A DNA stretch of 18,083 nucleotides from an uncultured Anaerosacchariphilus sp. (GTDB taxonomy: Bacteria > Bacillota > Clostridia > Lachnospirales > Lachnospiraceae), in NCBI GenBank assembly GCA_934373375.1, contig CAKROP010000008.1, positions 1-18,083 on the forward strand, written 5' to 3'. Both the position numbers and the translations under genes were made by a program. Shown piece by piece: positions 1-7,763 of this stretch. The notes beneath the pieces were generated by a model, which had not been told where the DNA came from, ran no database searches, and was given only the letters and a program-made list of their open reading frames with translations. Within the stretch, counting starts at the first letter, position 1, and each line of letters begins with the position of its first letter.

Positions 1-6
1 TTGACT

Positions 7-35
7 ATCTTATCACATTCATTCTCGCTTGTCAA
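7..35 (-). promoter_or_regulatory. Strong promoter (P2 of a tandem pair), probably for an rRNA operon
   Basis: On the minus strand a perfect -35 TTGACA (30-35) is followed after 17 bases by a -10 TAAGAT (7-12). An A/T-rich tract of A-runs lies just upstream (36-70), like an UP element. The core and its upstream AAAAAAGTT(C/G) tract repeat those of the promoter at 117-145. Tandem strong promoters with UP-like tracts are typical of stable RNA operons in Firmicutes. Transcription would leave the window at base 1, so the rRNA assignment is inference. Confidence 0.8.
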
Positions 36-116
36 GAACTTTTTTAACTTTTTTTGAAGAAGTTTTTGAAGTTCTTTTCAGAAGAATGTGTCCGCTCTCT
101 CAAGCGGAACTTGTTT

Positions 117-145
117 ATCTTACCATGTCCAAAAGCGTTTGTCAA
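117..145 (-). promoter_or_regulatory. Strong promoter (P1 of a tandem pair), probably for an rRNA operon
   Basis: Minus-strand -35 TTGACA (140-145), 17-base spacer, -10 TAAGAT (117-122). Upstream lies an A/T-rich tract that includes an 8-bp inverted repeat (157-164 with 167-174) around a 2-base loop. The presumed leader holds a small hairpin, TCCGCT (91-96) pairing with AGCGGA (103-108). The promoter lies 110 bp upstream of the second copy and 42 bp downstream of the tRNA-Ser 3' end, with no convincing minus-strand terminator between, so tRNA transcripts may read into it. Confidence 0.8.
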
Positions 146-186
146 CAACTTTTTTGAAGAATTTTCAAATTCTTTTTGGTAAGAAA

Positions 187-275
187 CGGAGAAAGAGGGA
201 TTTGAACCCTCGCGCCGGGATTACCGACCTACACCCTTAGCAGGGGCGCCTCTTCAGCCTCTTGAGTATTTCTCC
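187..275 (-). tRNA. tRNA-Ser (anticodon GCU)
   Basis: The minus strand folds as an 89-nt class II tRNA. Acceptor stem GGAGAAA (275-269) pairs with TTTCTCC (194-188), with discriminator G at 187. The anticodon loop reads C-T-GCT-A-A (anticodon at 241-239) on a CGCCC/GGGTG stem. There is a long variable arm, as expected for serine, and a GGTTCAAATCC T-arm. CCA is not encoded. The tRNA reads AGC and AGU codons. It has its own promoter at 328-356. Confidence 0.96.
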
Positions 276-327
276 TGAAGTTCATTTCTTTCGATATTCA
301 CTTCGCGTCAAGCCTGACGCATAGGTT

Positions 328-356
328 ATTATACTTGATGGATTTCTATTTGTCAA
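328..356 (-). promoter_or_regulatory. Consensus promoter of tRNA-Ser
   Basis: Perfect sigma-A type elements on the minus strand: TTGACA (351-356), a 17-base spacer and TATAAT (328-333). The tRNA 5' end is about 53 bp downstream, leaving a short 5' leader for RNase P to remove. Confidence 0.9.
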
Positions 357-551
357 CCCGTTTTTTACGTTTTTGTTACAGAACTTTGCATGATTCTTTT
401 CTTACATTTCATATACTGAAAAAATGGCCTTCTATCCACCTTCATTTCTTTATAATAATAAGTTCATATGTCTAATCACAAATACTGATTTGTTATGTAA
501 TAGGGGATCTTTCCTATTACATTAGAAATGTGTGCTGTCGGGCGCACTTAC
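357..551. other. Intergenic stretch with no gene seen
   Basis: Together with the flanking promoter and terminator this makes about 350 bp without a protein gene (276-627). The only structure I see in this part is the inverted repeat at 495-522. No start codon with a ribosome site and no convincing ORF is present on either strand; the DNA is AT-rich. Confidence 0.6.
495..522. repeat. Perfect 10-bp inverted repeat
   Basis: ATGTAATAGG (495-504) and CCTATTACAT (513-522) form a perfect inverted repeat around an 8-base spacer. No T-run follows on either strand, so it is not a standard intrinsic terminator. It lies between the pot operon terminator and the tRNA-Ser promoter. It could be an operator or an RNA hairpin; its function is unknown. 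Confidence 0.5.
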
Positions 552-596
552 ATAAGAAAAGGCCTGTCCCTTTTCAAAAGACTGGCCTTTTCTTAT
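552..596 (-). terminator. Intrinsic terminator of the pot operon
   Basis: A 13-bp perfect stem (552-564 pairing with 584-596) has a 19-base loop. The GGCC end of the stem is loop-proximal, and the minus-strand arm ends in a T-rich run (TTTTCTTAT). It lies about 30 bp past the potCD stop codon. The symmetric A/T arms would let it work in both directions. Confidence 0.85.
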
Positions 597-627
597 TGAA
601 GAACTATTTTATTTTCAAACTGTTTCT

Positions 628-2517
628 TTAGTTGGCATTGCTGGCCGCAATCTTTACCTTGCTCCAGAGATTGCCGATTACTTTACGGGTATCGTCGTTG
701 AACACGAATACCTCGTCCTTCGGATATCCCACCCGGGGCAGGTATGCATTAATTCCTTCGTAGTCGCCGCCTTCTCCGGACAGCACGTCCAGAACCTCCT
801 GGTTCGGCGAGGTATAGCCTACATAGCTGGAATTGTCATAGGCATAATCATAGGAAGTGACGAAATTGATAAACTCGTGGGCCAGTTCTACGTTTTTCGC
901 GTTGGCGGGAATTACCATGGAATCGTACCACAGGTTGGTTCCGCTCTCCGGCAGATAGTAGCCCATGTTCTCATTTTCCGCCATAATGTAAGCAGCGTCG
1001 CCAGAATAGCATAAGGCAAGGGCTTTTCTTCCCTGGGCCATATTGTCAATAACCTCGTCGGTTACGATTTCCGGCTTCATGGTCTGGACGCACTCCACCA
1101 GCCACTGATAAGCCTCCTGAAGCTCCGCCTCGCTTTCTGTATTCATGGAATAGTCCAGGGCCTTCAGAGCCATCATGAAGGAATCCCGCTCGGAATCATA
1201 GAGATAGATATCTCCCCGGTATTTGGTATCCTTGAAGATATTGAAGCCCTCCCGCTCCAGATCCTCCTCGCTTACCTTGGTCTTATCGTATACGATACCT
1301 ACGGTTCCCCAGAAATAGGATACGGAATACGCGTCGTCCGGATCGAAGGCCGGATGCTTCACCGAATCGGTGATCTCATCCATACAGGTCAAAAGCTCCG
1401 GATTCAGCTTCTGCAGATAACCTTCGTCCATCAGACGCTGAATCATATAATCACTGGGAATCAGTATGTCATAGCTTTCCTCATTTGCCACCTTAATATA
1501 CATCTGCTCATTGGAATCGAAGTATTCCATGGCGACAGTTGCCCCGGTTGCCTTCTCAAAATCCGGGATTACATTTTCTCCCATATATTCGCCGGGCATA
1601 TAGACCGACAGGGTCTGTCCCGCATAGGGAAGCTCCTGATCGGAGGAACCGATTTTCACCAGACAGATCAGGAGAATCACAGCGGCTGCCACACAGCCCG
1701 GCAGTACAAAGCTCCTTCTGCCCACTTCGTCCTTCTTCTGCCGCTTCGCCATCAGTATGGGCACCACGTTGATCAGCACCAGCACAACGGTGATAATGAT
1801 AACCACCAGCGTCGATACTGCATTGATACTGGGATTGATCCGCTTGCTCATGGTGTAGACCACGATACTCAGGTTCTTGACTCCGCCTCCGGTTACAAAA
1901 TAGGAAATGATAAAATCATCTACCGACATGGTAAACGCAATCAGCGCGCCAGAAATGATACCCGGCGTAATCTCCGGCACGATGACGCGGATCAGCGCCT
2001 GCCAGGGCGTAGCGCCCAGATCCATAGCCGCGTCTGCCAGGTTGGGATCCAGGGAGCGGATCTTCGGCATGACGGAGAGCATTACATAGGGAATACAAAA
2101 AGCGATATGGGCCAGCAGCATGGTTGCGTAGCCCTTCTCGATTTTAAAGGTAATAAACAGCAGCATAAAGCCGATAGCCGTCACAATCTCCGGATTCATC
2201 ATGGGGAAATTGTTGACCTGATCCATCACGTCCCGAAGGATTTTCTTTGATTTACTCAGACCGATGGCGGAAATGGTTCCTACCGCTGTGGAAATCAGCG
2301 TGGCGATAATCGCCACCGTAAAGGTGGTGTACAGAGCCTCCATCATATCCTTGGAGTCCAGCATATGCTGATACCAGCGCAGGGAAAAGCCGGTAAAGGC
2401 CGTCAGGGATTTTCCTGCGTTGAAGGAAAAAATAATCATATACAGGATCGGCAGATAAAAGAAGGCAAGGGTCAAAACCATCAGGATTTTTCCAAAGGTA
2501 CGGTTTCCTTTTTTCAT
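628..2517 (-). CDS. potC: Fused spermidine/putrescine ABC permease and substrate-binding protein (PotC-PotD)
   Basis: One 629-residue chain combines two normally separate polyamine uptake subunits. Residues 1-257 are a PotC-like permease with six membrane segments and the EAA loop (DAAMDLGATP, 162-171) that docks the ATPase. A basic linker follows, then a seventh hydrophobic segment (about 270-288). The rest (about 291-629) is a PotD-like binding domain. It contains the W-Y-D motif (W530, D532) followed by SMVIPANAKN, matching the polyamine-binding W-x-D region of E. coli PotD. The seventh segment would carry the binding domain outside, tethered to the membrane instead of lipidated; no good lipobox is seen. 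Start: ATG at 2517, 4 bp after the potB stop, with AGGAGG inside the end of potB. A GTG at 2544 in frame would lack that site. It is the last gene of the operon. Confidence 0.93.
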   Translation of the reverse strand: MKKGNRTFGKILMVLTLAFFYLPILYMIIFSFNAGKSLTAFTGFSLRWYQHMLDSKDMMEALYTTFTVAIIATLISTAVGTISAIGLSKSKKILRDVMDQVNNFPMMNPEIVTAIGFMLLFITFKIEKGYATMLLAHIAFCIPYVMLSVMPKIRSLDPNLADAAMDLGATPWQALIRVIVPEITPGIISGALIAFTMSVDDFIISYFVTGGGVKNLSIVVYTMSKRINPSINAVSTLVVIIITVVLVLINVVPILMAKRQKKDEVGRRSFVLPGCVAAAVILLICLVKIGSSDQELPYAGQTLSVYMPGEYMGENVIPDFEKATGATVAMEYFDSNEQMYIKVANEESYDILIPSDYMIQRLMDEGYLQKLNPELLTCMDEITDSVKHPAFDPDDAYSVSYFWGTVGIVYDKTKVSEEDLEREGFNIFKDTKYRGDIYLYDSERDSFMMALKALDYSMNTESEAELQEAYQWLVECVQTMKPEIVTDEVIDNMAQGRKALALCYSGDAAYIMAENENMGYYLPESGTNLWYDSMVIPANAKNVELAHEFINFVTSYDYAYDNSSYVGYTSPNQEVLDVLSGEGGDYEGINAYLPRVGYPKDEVFVFNDDTRKVIGNLWSKVKIAASNAN

Positions 2518-2521
2518 TGGT

Positions 2522-3361
2522 CTACTCTTCCTCCTTTCCGCCACGGTTGCGCTTCTCCACCTTACGGACTGCCATCATCATTACCATCATAATGACTGCC
2601 ATAATCATGGAAATGGCGCTGCCAAAGTTCCACTCTCCCACGGTAATAAACTGGTTCTCGATCAGATTTCCGATGAGGAAATACTGGCCGCCGCCCAGAA
2701 GCTTCGGAATAAAGAAGGAGCTGACTGCCGGCAGGAACACCAGGGTAATGCCGTTGATGACGCCGGGCAGGGACAGAGGCAGGGTTACCCGCCGGAAGGT
2801 CTGCACCCGGTTGGCTCCCAGATCCGCGCTGGCCTCCAGAAGGAACGGATCCATCTTACAGAGGGCGGTGTTGATCTGCAGCACCATAAAGGGCAGGAAG
2901 TTATATACCATACCCAGAAGCACCGCGCCCTGTGTATACAGAAGCTCTGTATGGCCCAAGCCGAAGACGCCAAGGATACGGGAAATCAGTCCGCCCTCGC
3001 TCAGAAGGCCAATCCAGGCATAGGTACGCACCAGCATATTGATCCACATGGGAATTGTAATACCAAGCACCAGGATATTCTGGACACGCTCGCTGCTGCG
3101 GGCGATAAAAAATGCAATCGGATAGCCCAGAAGCAGGCAGATGATCGTCGTCTTGACTGCAATCCAGATGGAACGCCAGAGGATTATCAGGAAATCCGGG
3201 TCGGTAAAAAATCTGACGTAATGATCCAGGGTGAATTTAAAGGACACAATGCTGTTACCCTGCTCTGTCACAGAATACATGGCGATCAAAAGCATCGGCA
3301 GTACCAGCATCAGTGCCGCCCATACAATGTACGGGACTGCAAGCTGTGAAAATTTCTTCAT
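2522..3361 (-). CDS. potB: Spermidine/putrescine ABC transporter permease PotB
   Basis: A 279-residue inner-membrane permease, normal length for PotB. It has an N-terminal membrane segment (about 8-30) followed by five more, and the cytoplasmic EAA loop (LEASADLGA from about 175, ending in the LPLSLPG region near 194-200) that contacts the PotA ATPase. The sequence after TM1 (VTEQGN..FTLDHYVRFF) is typical of PotB/PotH permeases. The start ATG directly abuts the potA stop codon (TAAATG), suggesting translational coupling. With the PotC half of the next gene it would form the heterodimeric channel for polyamine import. Confidence 0.93.
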   Translation of the reverse strand: MKKFSQLAVPYIVWAALMLVLPMLLIAMYSVTEQGNSIVSFKFTLDHYVRFFTDPDFLIILWRSIWIAVKTTIICLLLGYPIAFFIARSSERVQNILVLGITIPMWINMLVRTYAWIGLLSEGGLISRILGVFGLGHTELLYTQGAVLLGMVYNFLPFMVLQINTALCKMDPFLLEASADLGANRVQTFRRVTLPLSLPGVINGITLVFLPAVSSFFIPKLLGGGQYFLIGNLIENQFITVGEWNFGSAISMIMAVIMMVMMMAVRKVEKRNRGGKEEE

Positions 3362-4939
3362 TTAGTACAGCATCCTCTCCATAACATGAATATCCTCCGG
3401 GAAGAATGTCAGGCCGACCTCCTGACCTACTTCCGAATAATCGGTGGTGTGAATCTTGAACTCCCGTCCGGTGGTCCAGAAGGTAATGGGGTAGCTGCCC
3501 TCCTTGATGTTCTCCGGATCGAAGTCGTAGTCTACGCTGACGTCCACGCTCTGGTTTTCGTCGCTCAGCTTCCATCCCTGGGCGTTGGCCCATGTCTTGA
3601 TATCCGTATCCAGCGCCTGGGACTCCTGGATCTCATCTACAGTTCTGGCGAAGTTGAAGGCCATGACTGCCTCATTTGCCTTCTCATTTTTCACGAAGGG
3701 CTGATTTACCACGTAAATGGTACGCTCGATGGTGGTGCCGCCTGCTGCCGTGAAGCGCACCGGATACTCGCCCAGCTCTTCCTTCACATCGTACTCCACC
3801 TTATGGATGGAGATGTACTCATCGGTCTCCGGATTCCATGCCTGGGCGTTGGAAAGAGCGATAATCTCCTTGTCATCCAGGGACTTCACATCCTCCACAT
3901 CCACGTAGAAGTTGCTGGCGCTCATCTTCTCCTTTCCATCAGCGCTGGTCACATCCTGGTTACTGATGACATGCATATTGACCGTAACACTGGTTCCGGG
4001 TACGGTCTCCACGATAATCTCATAGTGCACGCCTTTGAACAGCACGCTTAAGACCTCTCCGGTCATTTTGCCGTCTTTTACATCCACGATGTCAATATCC
4101 TCGGGACGGATAACCACTTCCACCGGCTCATTCGGCTTAAAGCCGAAGTCCACGCAGTCAAAAGTGATATCGTCGAAGCGAACCTTATAATCCTCCAGCA
4201 TGACGCCCGGAATGATATTGCTCTCACCGATGAAATTGGCTACAAAGCGGTTATTCGGCTCGTTGTAGATCTCCTCGGGGGTGCCCACCTGCTGGATCTC
4301 GCCGCCGTTCATGACCACGATCTTGTCAGACATGGTCAGGGCCTCCTCCTGATCGTGGGTAACAAAAATGAAGGTAATGCCGACCTCCTGCTGGATTCGC
4401 TTCAACTCGTACTGCATCTCTTTGCGGAGCTTCAAATCCAGAGCTGCCAGCGGTTCGTCCAGAAGCAGCACCTTCGGCTCGTTGACCAGAGCCCGGGCGA
4501 TGGCCACACGCTGCTGCTGTCCGCCGGACAACAGGGTGGTATTTTTATTTTCATAGCCCTCCAGACCGATGAGTTTCAGCATCTTCATGACCTTCTGATC
4601 GATGATGTCCTTACTCATTTTCTTGATTTTCAGTCCGAAAGCGATATTTTCATAGACGCTTAAGTGGGGAAACAGGGCGTATTTCTGAAATACGGTGTTC
4701 AGCTCCCGCTCATAGGGCGGCTTCGCGCTGATTTCCTCTCCGTCAAAAATGACGCTGCCCTCGTCTGCGTCCAGAAAGCCGCCCAGAATCCGAAGCAGGG
4801 TCGTCTTTCCGCACCCGCTGGGGCCAAGCAGGGTTACGAATTCCTTTTCGTAAATATCCAGATTAACTCCCTTCAGGATGACCTGACCGTCGAAGCTTTT
4901 CACGATATTTCGAAAGCTAATCAGTTTCTTTCGTTCCAT
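3362..4939 (-). CDS. potA: Spermidine/putrescine ABC transporter ATPase PotA with an inserted repeat region
   Basis: A 525-residue ATPase that powers polyamine import; ordinary PotA has about 350-380 residues. Residues 1-240 form the nucleotide-binding domain: Walker [10 protein letters not shown] (39-47), Q-loop Q85, signature LSGGQQQR (137-144), Walker B VLLLDEP (157-163), H195. A TOBE domain begins near 270 ([11 protein letters not shown]), is interrupted at about 330, and resumes at about 500 ([17 protein letters not shown]). The insert holds two diverged repeats of roughly 88-90 residues, recognisable by NAQAW (364-368) and NAQGW (452-456), each followed by a YPV/YPI strand (392, 483). 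Repeat content resembles bacterial Ig-like beta domains, by inference. Start: ATG 4939 with AGGAGGAG upstream; longer in-frame starts overlap the regulator gene and lack a ribosome site. Confidence 0.93.
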   Translation of the reverse strand: MERKKLISFRNIVKSFDGQVILKGVNLDIYEKEFVTLLGPSGCGKTTLLRILGGFLDADEGSVIFDGEEISAKPPYERELNTVFQKYALFPHLSVYENIAFGLKIKKMSKDIIDQKVMKMLKLIGLEGYENKNTTLLSGGQQQRVAIARALVNEPKVLLLDEPLAALDLKLRKEMQYELKRIQQEVGITFIFVTHDQEEALTMSDKIVVMNGGEIQQVGTPEEIYNEPNNRFVANFIGESNIIPGVMLEDYKVRFDDITFDCVDFGFKPNEPVEVVIRPEDIDIVDVKDGKMTGEVLSVLFKGVHYEIIVETVPGTSVTVNMHVISNQDVTSADGKEKMSASNFYVDVEDVKSLDDKEIIALSNAQAWNPETDEYISIHKVEYDVKEELGEYPVRFTAAGGTTIERTIYVVNQPFVKNEKANEAVMAFNFARTVDEIQESQALDTDIKTWANAQGWKLSDENQSVDVSVDYDFDPENIKEGSYPITFWTTGREFKIHTTDYSEVGQEVGLTFFPEDIHVMERMLY

Positions 4940-4952
4940 TACACATCTCCTC

Positions 4953-5486
4953 CTAGAACATGGGCGGCGTGGTGATCCAAAGTACTTTGGCGTCGTTCTT
5001 CCCATGATTGTATAAATAATGGCTTTCGGTTCCGTCCAGATAGAAGGTCTCCCGGGCCTTTATTTTATATTTTTTGCTGCCGCAGACTAAGGTGACGCTG
5101 CCCTTCAGCACATAACCGAATTCTTCTCCGTCATAGGCCTGCATTTCCTGACTCCGTTTTCCCGGATGGATGGTCAGGAGAATGGGCTCCATCTCATTTT
5201 TCTGGGCGTTTGGTATCACCCACTCGATGCGGTAGTCCGGCTGCTCGTCCACAAAGAACTCCTCGGTGGAAAATACAATCTGCTTTTCCGGCTCCTCATG
5301 GAAGAATTCGGACAGATTGGTTCCCAGCGCCTCCAGAATATCCTCCAGGGTGGCGATACTCGGCGCAGTCAGATTCCGCTCCACCTGGGACAGAAAACCC
5401 TTGGTCAGCTCGCTGCGGGAGGCAAGATCCTCCAGGGTCAGTTCCTTTTGCAATCGCAGCTCTTTTAATTTTTTGCCGATGTCCAC
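4953..5486 (-). CDS. XRE-family regulator with C-terminal cupin domain, likely regulator of the pot operon
   Basis: A 177-residue cytoplasmic transcription factor. Residues 1-60 are a helix-turn-helix of the XRE type ([20 protein letters not shown] then [12 protein letters not shown]). Residues about 98-175 form a cupin_2 barrel ([16 protein letters not shown], with a H156 near the second cupin motif) that would bind a small ligand. This architecture is the PuuR-like class that often sits next to polyamine genes. It starts at GTG 5486 with AGGAGG seven bases upstream, and its stop is 13 bp before potA, so it is the first gene of the pot operon and probably autoregulates it in response to polyamines. 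That ligand is inference. Confidence 0.92.
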   Translation of the reverse strand: MDIGKKLKELRLQKELTLEDLASRSELTKGFLSQVERNLTAPSIATLEDILEALGTNLSEFFHEEPEKQIVFSTEEFFVDEQPDYRIEWVIPNAQKNEMEPILLTIHPGKRSQEMQAYDGEEFGYVLKGSVTLVCGSKKYKIKARETFYLDGTESHYLYNHGKNDAKVLWITTPPMF

Positions 5487-5528
5487 GGCGCACCTCCTGT
5501 TTTCTAATACTAAACTTTTTATTTAAAA

Positions 5529-5574
5529 TTGCAAAATCATTTTACATTATACATGGATGGGGGAACATTGCAAT
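5529..5574. promoter_or_regulatory. Pot operon promoter with paired TTGCAA sites
   Basis: The minus strand has TATAAT (5546-5551) preceded after 16 bases by TTGCAA (5568-5573) as a weak -35. That hexamer is the core of an ATTGCAAT palindrome (5567-5574). A second TTGCAA lies at 5529-5534, 39 bp away, on the other side of the -10. Two palindromic copies flanking the -10 of a regulator gene suggest operators for the XRE-cupin protein; the operator role is inference. Confidence 0.6.
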
Positions 5575-5602
5575 AGTTTTGACAGAATTTCTCAGTCTTT
5601 TT

Positions 5603-5920
5603 TTAATTTCCGAAAAGATTCATGAAGATACAGCCAAGGACGATAAGAATAATTCCCACTGTTCCTGCGGGGGAAATGTTTTCTCCGAATATCAGACGGG
5701 AGATGGCCGCGGTTACGATGATTCCGACGCCGCACCAGATGGCATAGGCAATTCCCAGATTTACATGGGTTACCGCCCGGGAAAAGCTTACATGACAGAC
5801 CAGATAGGCCAGAAGGCTCAAGACTGTGGGAAGCAGTCTGGTATAGCCTTCTGAATATTTTAAAAGGGTGGTCGCTGTAATCTCAGCGCAGATGGCCAGA
5901 GCAAGAAATATGTATGCCAT
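5603..5920 (-). CDS. Small multidrug resistance (SMR) family transporter, EmrE/Qac-like
   Basis: A 105-residue membrane protein with four hydrophobic helices, the normal SMR size. E13 in the first helix matches the essential proton/substrate glutamate (E14 of EmrE). The GIAYAIWCGVG block with Y59 and W62 matches the EmrE Y60/W63 motif, placing it nearer the EmrE/Qac/Ebr branch than the guanidinium exporters. Such proteins export cationic, often amine, compounds in exchange for protons as dimers. Start ATG 5920 has AGGAGG seven bases upstream, and only 12 bp separate it from the ugpC-like stop, so it is likely the last gene of the uptake operon. Many SMR proteins work as paired subunits; no partner is seen here. 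Confidence 0.9.
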   Translation of the reverse strand: MAYIFLALAICAEITATTLLKYSEGYTRLLPTVLSLLAYLVCHVSFSRAVTHVNLGIAYAIWCGVGIIVTAAISRLIFGENISPAGTVGIILIVLGCIFMNLFGN

Positions 5921-5932
5921 TCTCTGCCTCCT

Positions 5933-7042
5933 CTAGTTGGTGATCGTTCTGCCGTCTACCCGGTCAAACAGATGAATCTGCTCCGGGATATAGGTATAGG
6001 TGACCCGCTCGCCCGGTCTTACCGCAATCCCTGTATCTGTCTTCGTAATCAGTTTTTCCCTGCTTCCGTCACGGTTCAGATAGACGATGGCTTCCGAACC
6101 CAGCATCTCGTACACGTCCACTGTTCCGGCGCCCTGGTGGGACGTATCCTTCTGCGGATTTAAGACCACATGCTCCGGACGGACTCCCAGCACAACCGCG
6201 CGATTGATATAATTTCCCTTCCGAAGCTTTTCTGCCTTTTCTTTTGTAAGCTCAATTCGCATTCCATTTTCTTCCAGATACAGACCGTTCGTATCATACC
6301 GCACCACAGCTTCGGTAAAATTCATGGGCGGCGTGCCGATAAAACCGGCTACGAACTGATTGGCCGGATAACGGAACAGGCGCTCCGGCGTATCGACCTG
6401 CTGCACGACGCCATCCTTCATCACGACGATTCTGGTCCCCAGGGTCATGGCCTCGGTCTGATCGTGGGTGACGTAGATAAAGGTACAGTTCAGTTTATGA
6501 TAAAGCCGGGCAATTTCCACGCGCATCTGTCCGCGGAGCTTGGCGTCCAGATTGGAAAGAGGCTCGTCCATCAGAAATACCTTGGGATTTCTGACGATGG
6601 CGCGGCCCATAGCCACACGCTGCTTCTGTCCGCCGGAAAGCTCGGAGGGTTTTCGATCCAGCACCTCGCTCAGTCCCAGAATCTCCGCTGCCTCATTTAC
6701 CTTGGCCTCGATTACTTCTTTTTTCTCATGGCGGATGTGAAGGCTGTAGCCAATGTTCTTCCGCACGCTCATATGGGGATAGAGGGCGTAATTCTGGAAT
6801 ACCATGGCGATATCCCGATCGCTGGCCTCCACATCGTTCATGCGCTCGCCGTCGATGTAGAGATCTCCCTCGCTGATATTTTCCAGTCCCGCGATCATCC
6901 GCAGGGTCGTGGATTTTCCGCAGCCGGAGGGACCTACAAAAATAATAAATTCATTGTCCTGAATATCCAGATCGAAATCCTTTACCGCTTCAAATCCGTT
7001 ATTGTATCGTTTACACACATGCTTTAACTGAATATGTGCCAT
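5933..7042 (-). CDS. ugpC: ABC transporter ATPase of the UgpC/MsmX/MalK type
   Basis: A 369-residue ATPase, the usual length of the MalK/UgpC group. Motifs: Walker [10 protein letters not shown] (37-45), Q83, signature LSGGQKQR (135-142), Walker B VFLMDEP (155-161), H193, then a regulatory TOBE region (VLGVRPEHV). It would energise the two permeases encoded upstream in the same operon; proteins of this group often serve several sugar importers. Start: ATG 7042 with AGAGGAG seven bases upstream. An in-frame ATG at 7060 contains the ribosome site itself and is less likely. The gene overlaps the end of the HAD gene by 32 bp, so translation is probably coupled. Confidence 0.93.
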   Translation of the reverse strand: MAHIQLKHVCKRYNNGFEAVKDFDLDIQDNEFIIFVGPSGCGKSTTLRMIAGLENISEGDLYIDGERMNDVEASDRDIAMVFQNYALYPHMSVRKNIGYSLHIRHEKKEVIEAKVNEAAEILGLSEVLDRKPSELSGGQKQRVAMGRAIVRNPKVFLMDEPLSNLDAKLRGQMRVEIARLYHKLNCTFIYVTHDQTEAMTLGTRIVVMKDGVVQQVDTPERLFRYPANQFVAGFIGTPPMNFTEAVVRYDTNGLYLEENGMRIELTKEKAEKLRKGNYINRAVVLGVRPEHVVLNPQKDTSHQGAGTVDVYEMLGSEAIVYLNRDGSREKLITKTDTGIAVRPGERVTYTYIPEQIHLFDRVDGRTITN

Positions 7043-7763
7043 GTTGTTTCTCCTCTTCATTTATTTGCTGAATCAGCGCCGCCAGACCGTCCACAGAGTC
7101 CAGCAGATAGTCCGCCTGTTTTTTTAACATGTCTTCCGTGCCGGTTCCGCTTTTAACGCCGATGGCCAGGGCTCCGCCGTTTTTGGCAAAGCGCATATCG
7201 TTTGGGTTGTCGCCCACCATGGCGATCTCATCGGGCCAGATATTCCACTGGCTGGCTGCCACGCGGATCAGCTGTCCGTCCGGCTTCTCCGGAAGTCCCT
7301 GGCCTGCCACGCCCCAGAAGGATATAGAACCGTCAACATCCAGCACCTCCAGGCACCGTCTGGTAGAGGGAAGATCGTCCGTGGTGGCCACGCCCAACCA
7401 GATCCCCTGCTTTTGCAGCGTTTTCATCATCTTCCTGACATCGGTAAAGGTGGGATATTCCTTTCGTTTCAGACCCACCTCTTCGTAGAAGAGCCCTGCC
7501 AGCTCCTCTGCAAGCTTTTCCGCGTCCGTATCCAGGTATTTCTGCAAATCTTCCGCAATTCCGCGGTAGGATTTCCAGGCCAGTGAGCCATCCGGATCCA
7601 CGCGGCCGTCTCCTACGCCCATTTCCCGTAAAATCATTCTCTGACGCTCCGGCATCCGTCTCACATCACAGAGACGCTTTGCCACTTTTACGGCTGCTTT
7701 TCCCCAGACCTCATAAAAATCAATCAGGGTTCCATCCTTGTCAAATAAGATTCCTTTTATCAT
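7011..7763 (-). CDS. HAD-family hydrolase (phosphoglycolate phosphatase-like)
   Basis: A 250-residue cytoplasmic phosphatase. HAD motif I FDKDGT with nucleophile D8 and acid D10, helical cap about 15-105, motif II VATTDD (125-130), lysine in EKPD (K160), and motif IV GDNPND (D185, D189). All catalytic residues are present. Start ATG 7763 overlaps the stop of the PHP gene as ATGA, with GGGAGG upstream; the longer frame to 7925 lies inside the PHP gene and is not used. Position between a PHP hydrolase and the transporter ATPase suggests it dephosphorylates a product of the imported compound; the substrate is unknown. Confidence 0.9.
   Translation of the reverse strand: MIKGILFDKDGTLIDFYEVWGKAAVKVAKRLCDVRRMPERQRMILREMGVGDGRVDPDGSLAWKSYRGIAEDLQKYLDTDAEKLAEELAGLFYEEVGLKRKEYPTFTDVRKMMKTLQKQGIWLGVATTDDLPSTRRCLEVLDVDGSISFWGVAGQGLPEKPDGQLIRVAASQWNIWPDEIAMVGDNPNDMRFAKNGGALAIGVKSGTGTEDMLKKQADYLLDSVDGLAALIQQINEEEKQHGTYSVKACV

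Noticed and set aside
4940..5005. Extended N-terminus of the PotA frame
   Set aside because: It overlaps the regulator gene, has arginine/proline-rich non-homologous sequence, and ATG 4939 has a good ribosome site.
5581..5604. A weak hairpin followed by seven T on the plus strand between the SMR gene and the pot promoter
   Set aside because: The stem has a mismatch and a G-T pair and faces away from every gene; it is not a convincing terminator for the minus-strand SMR gene.
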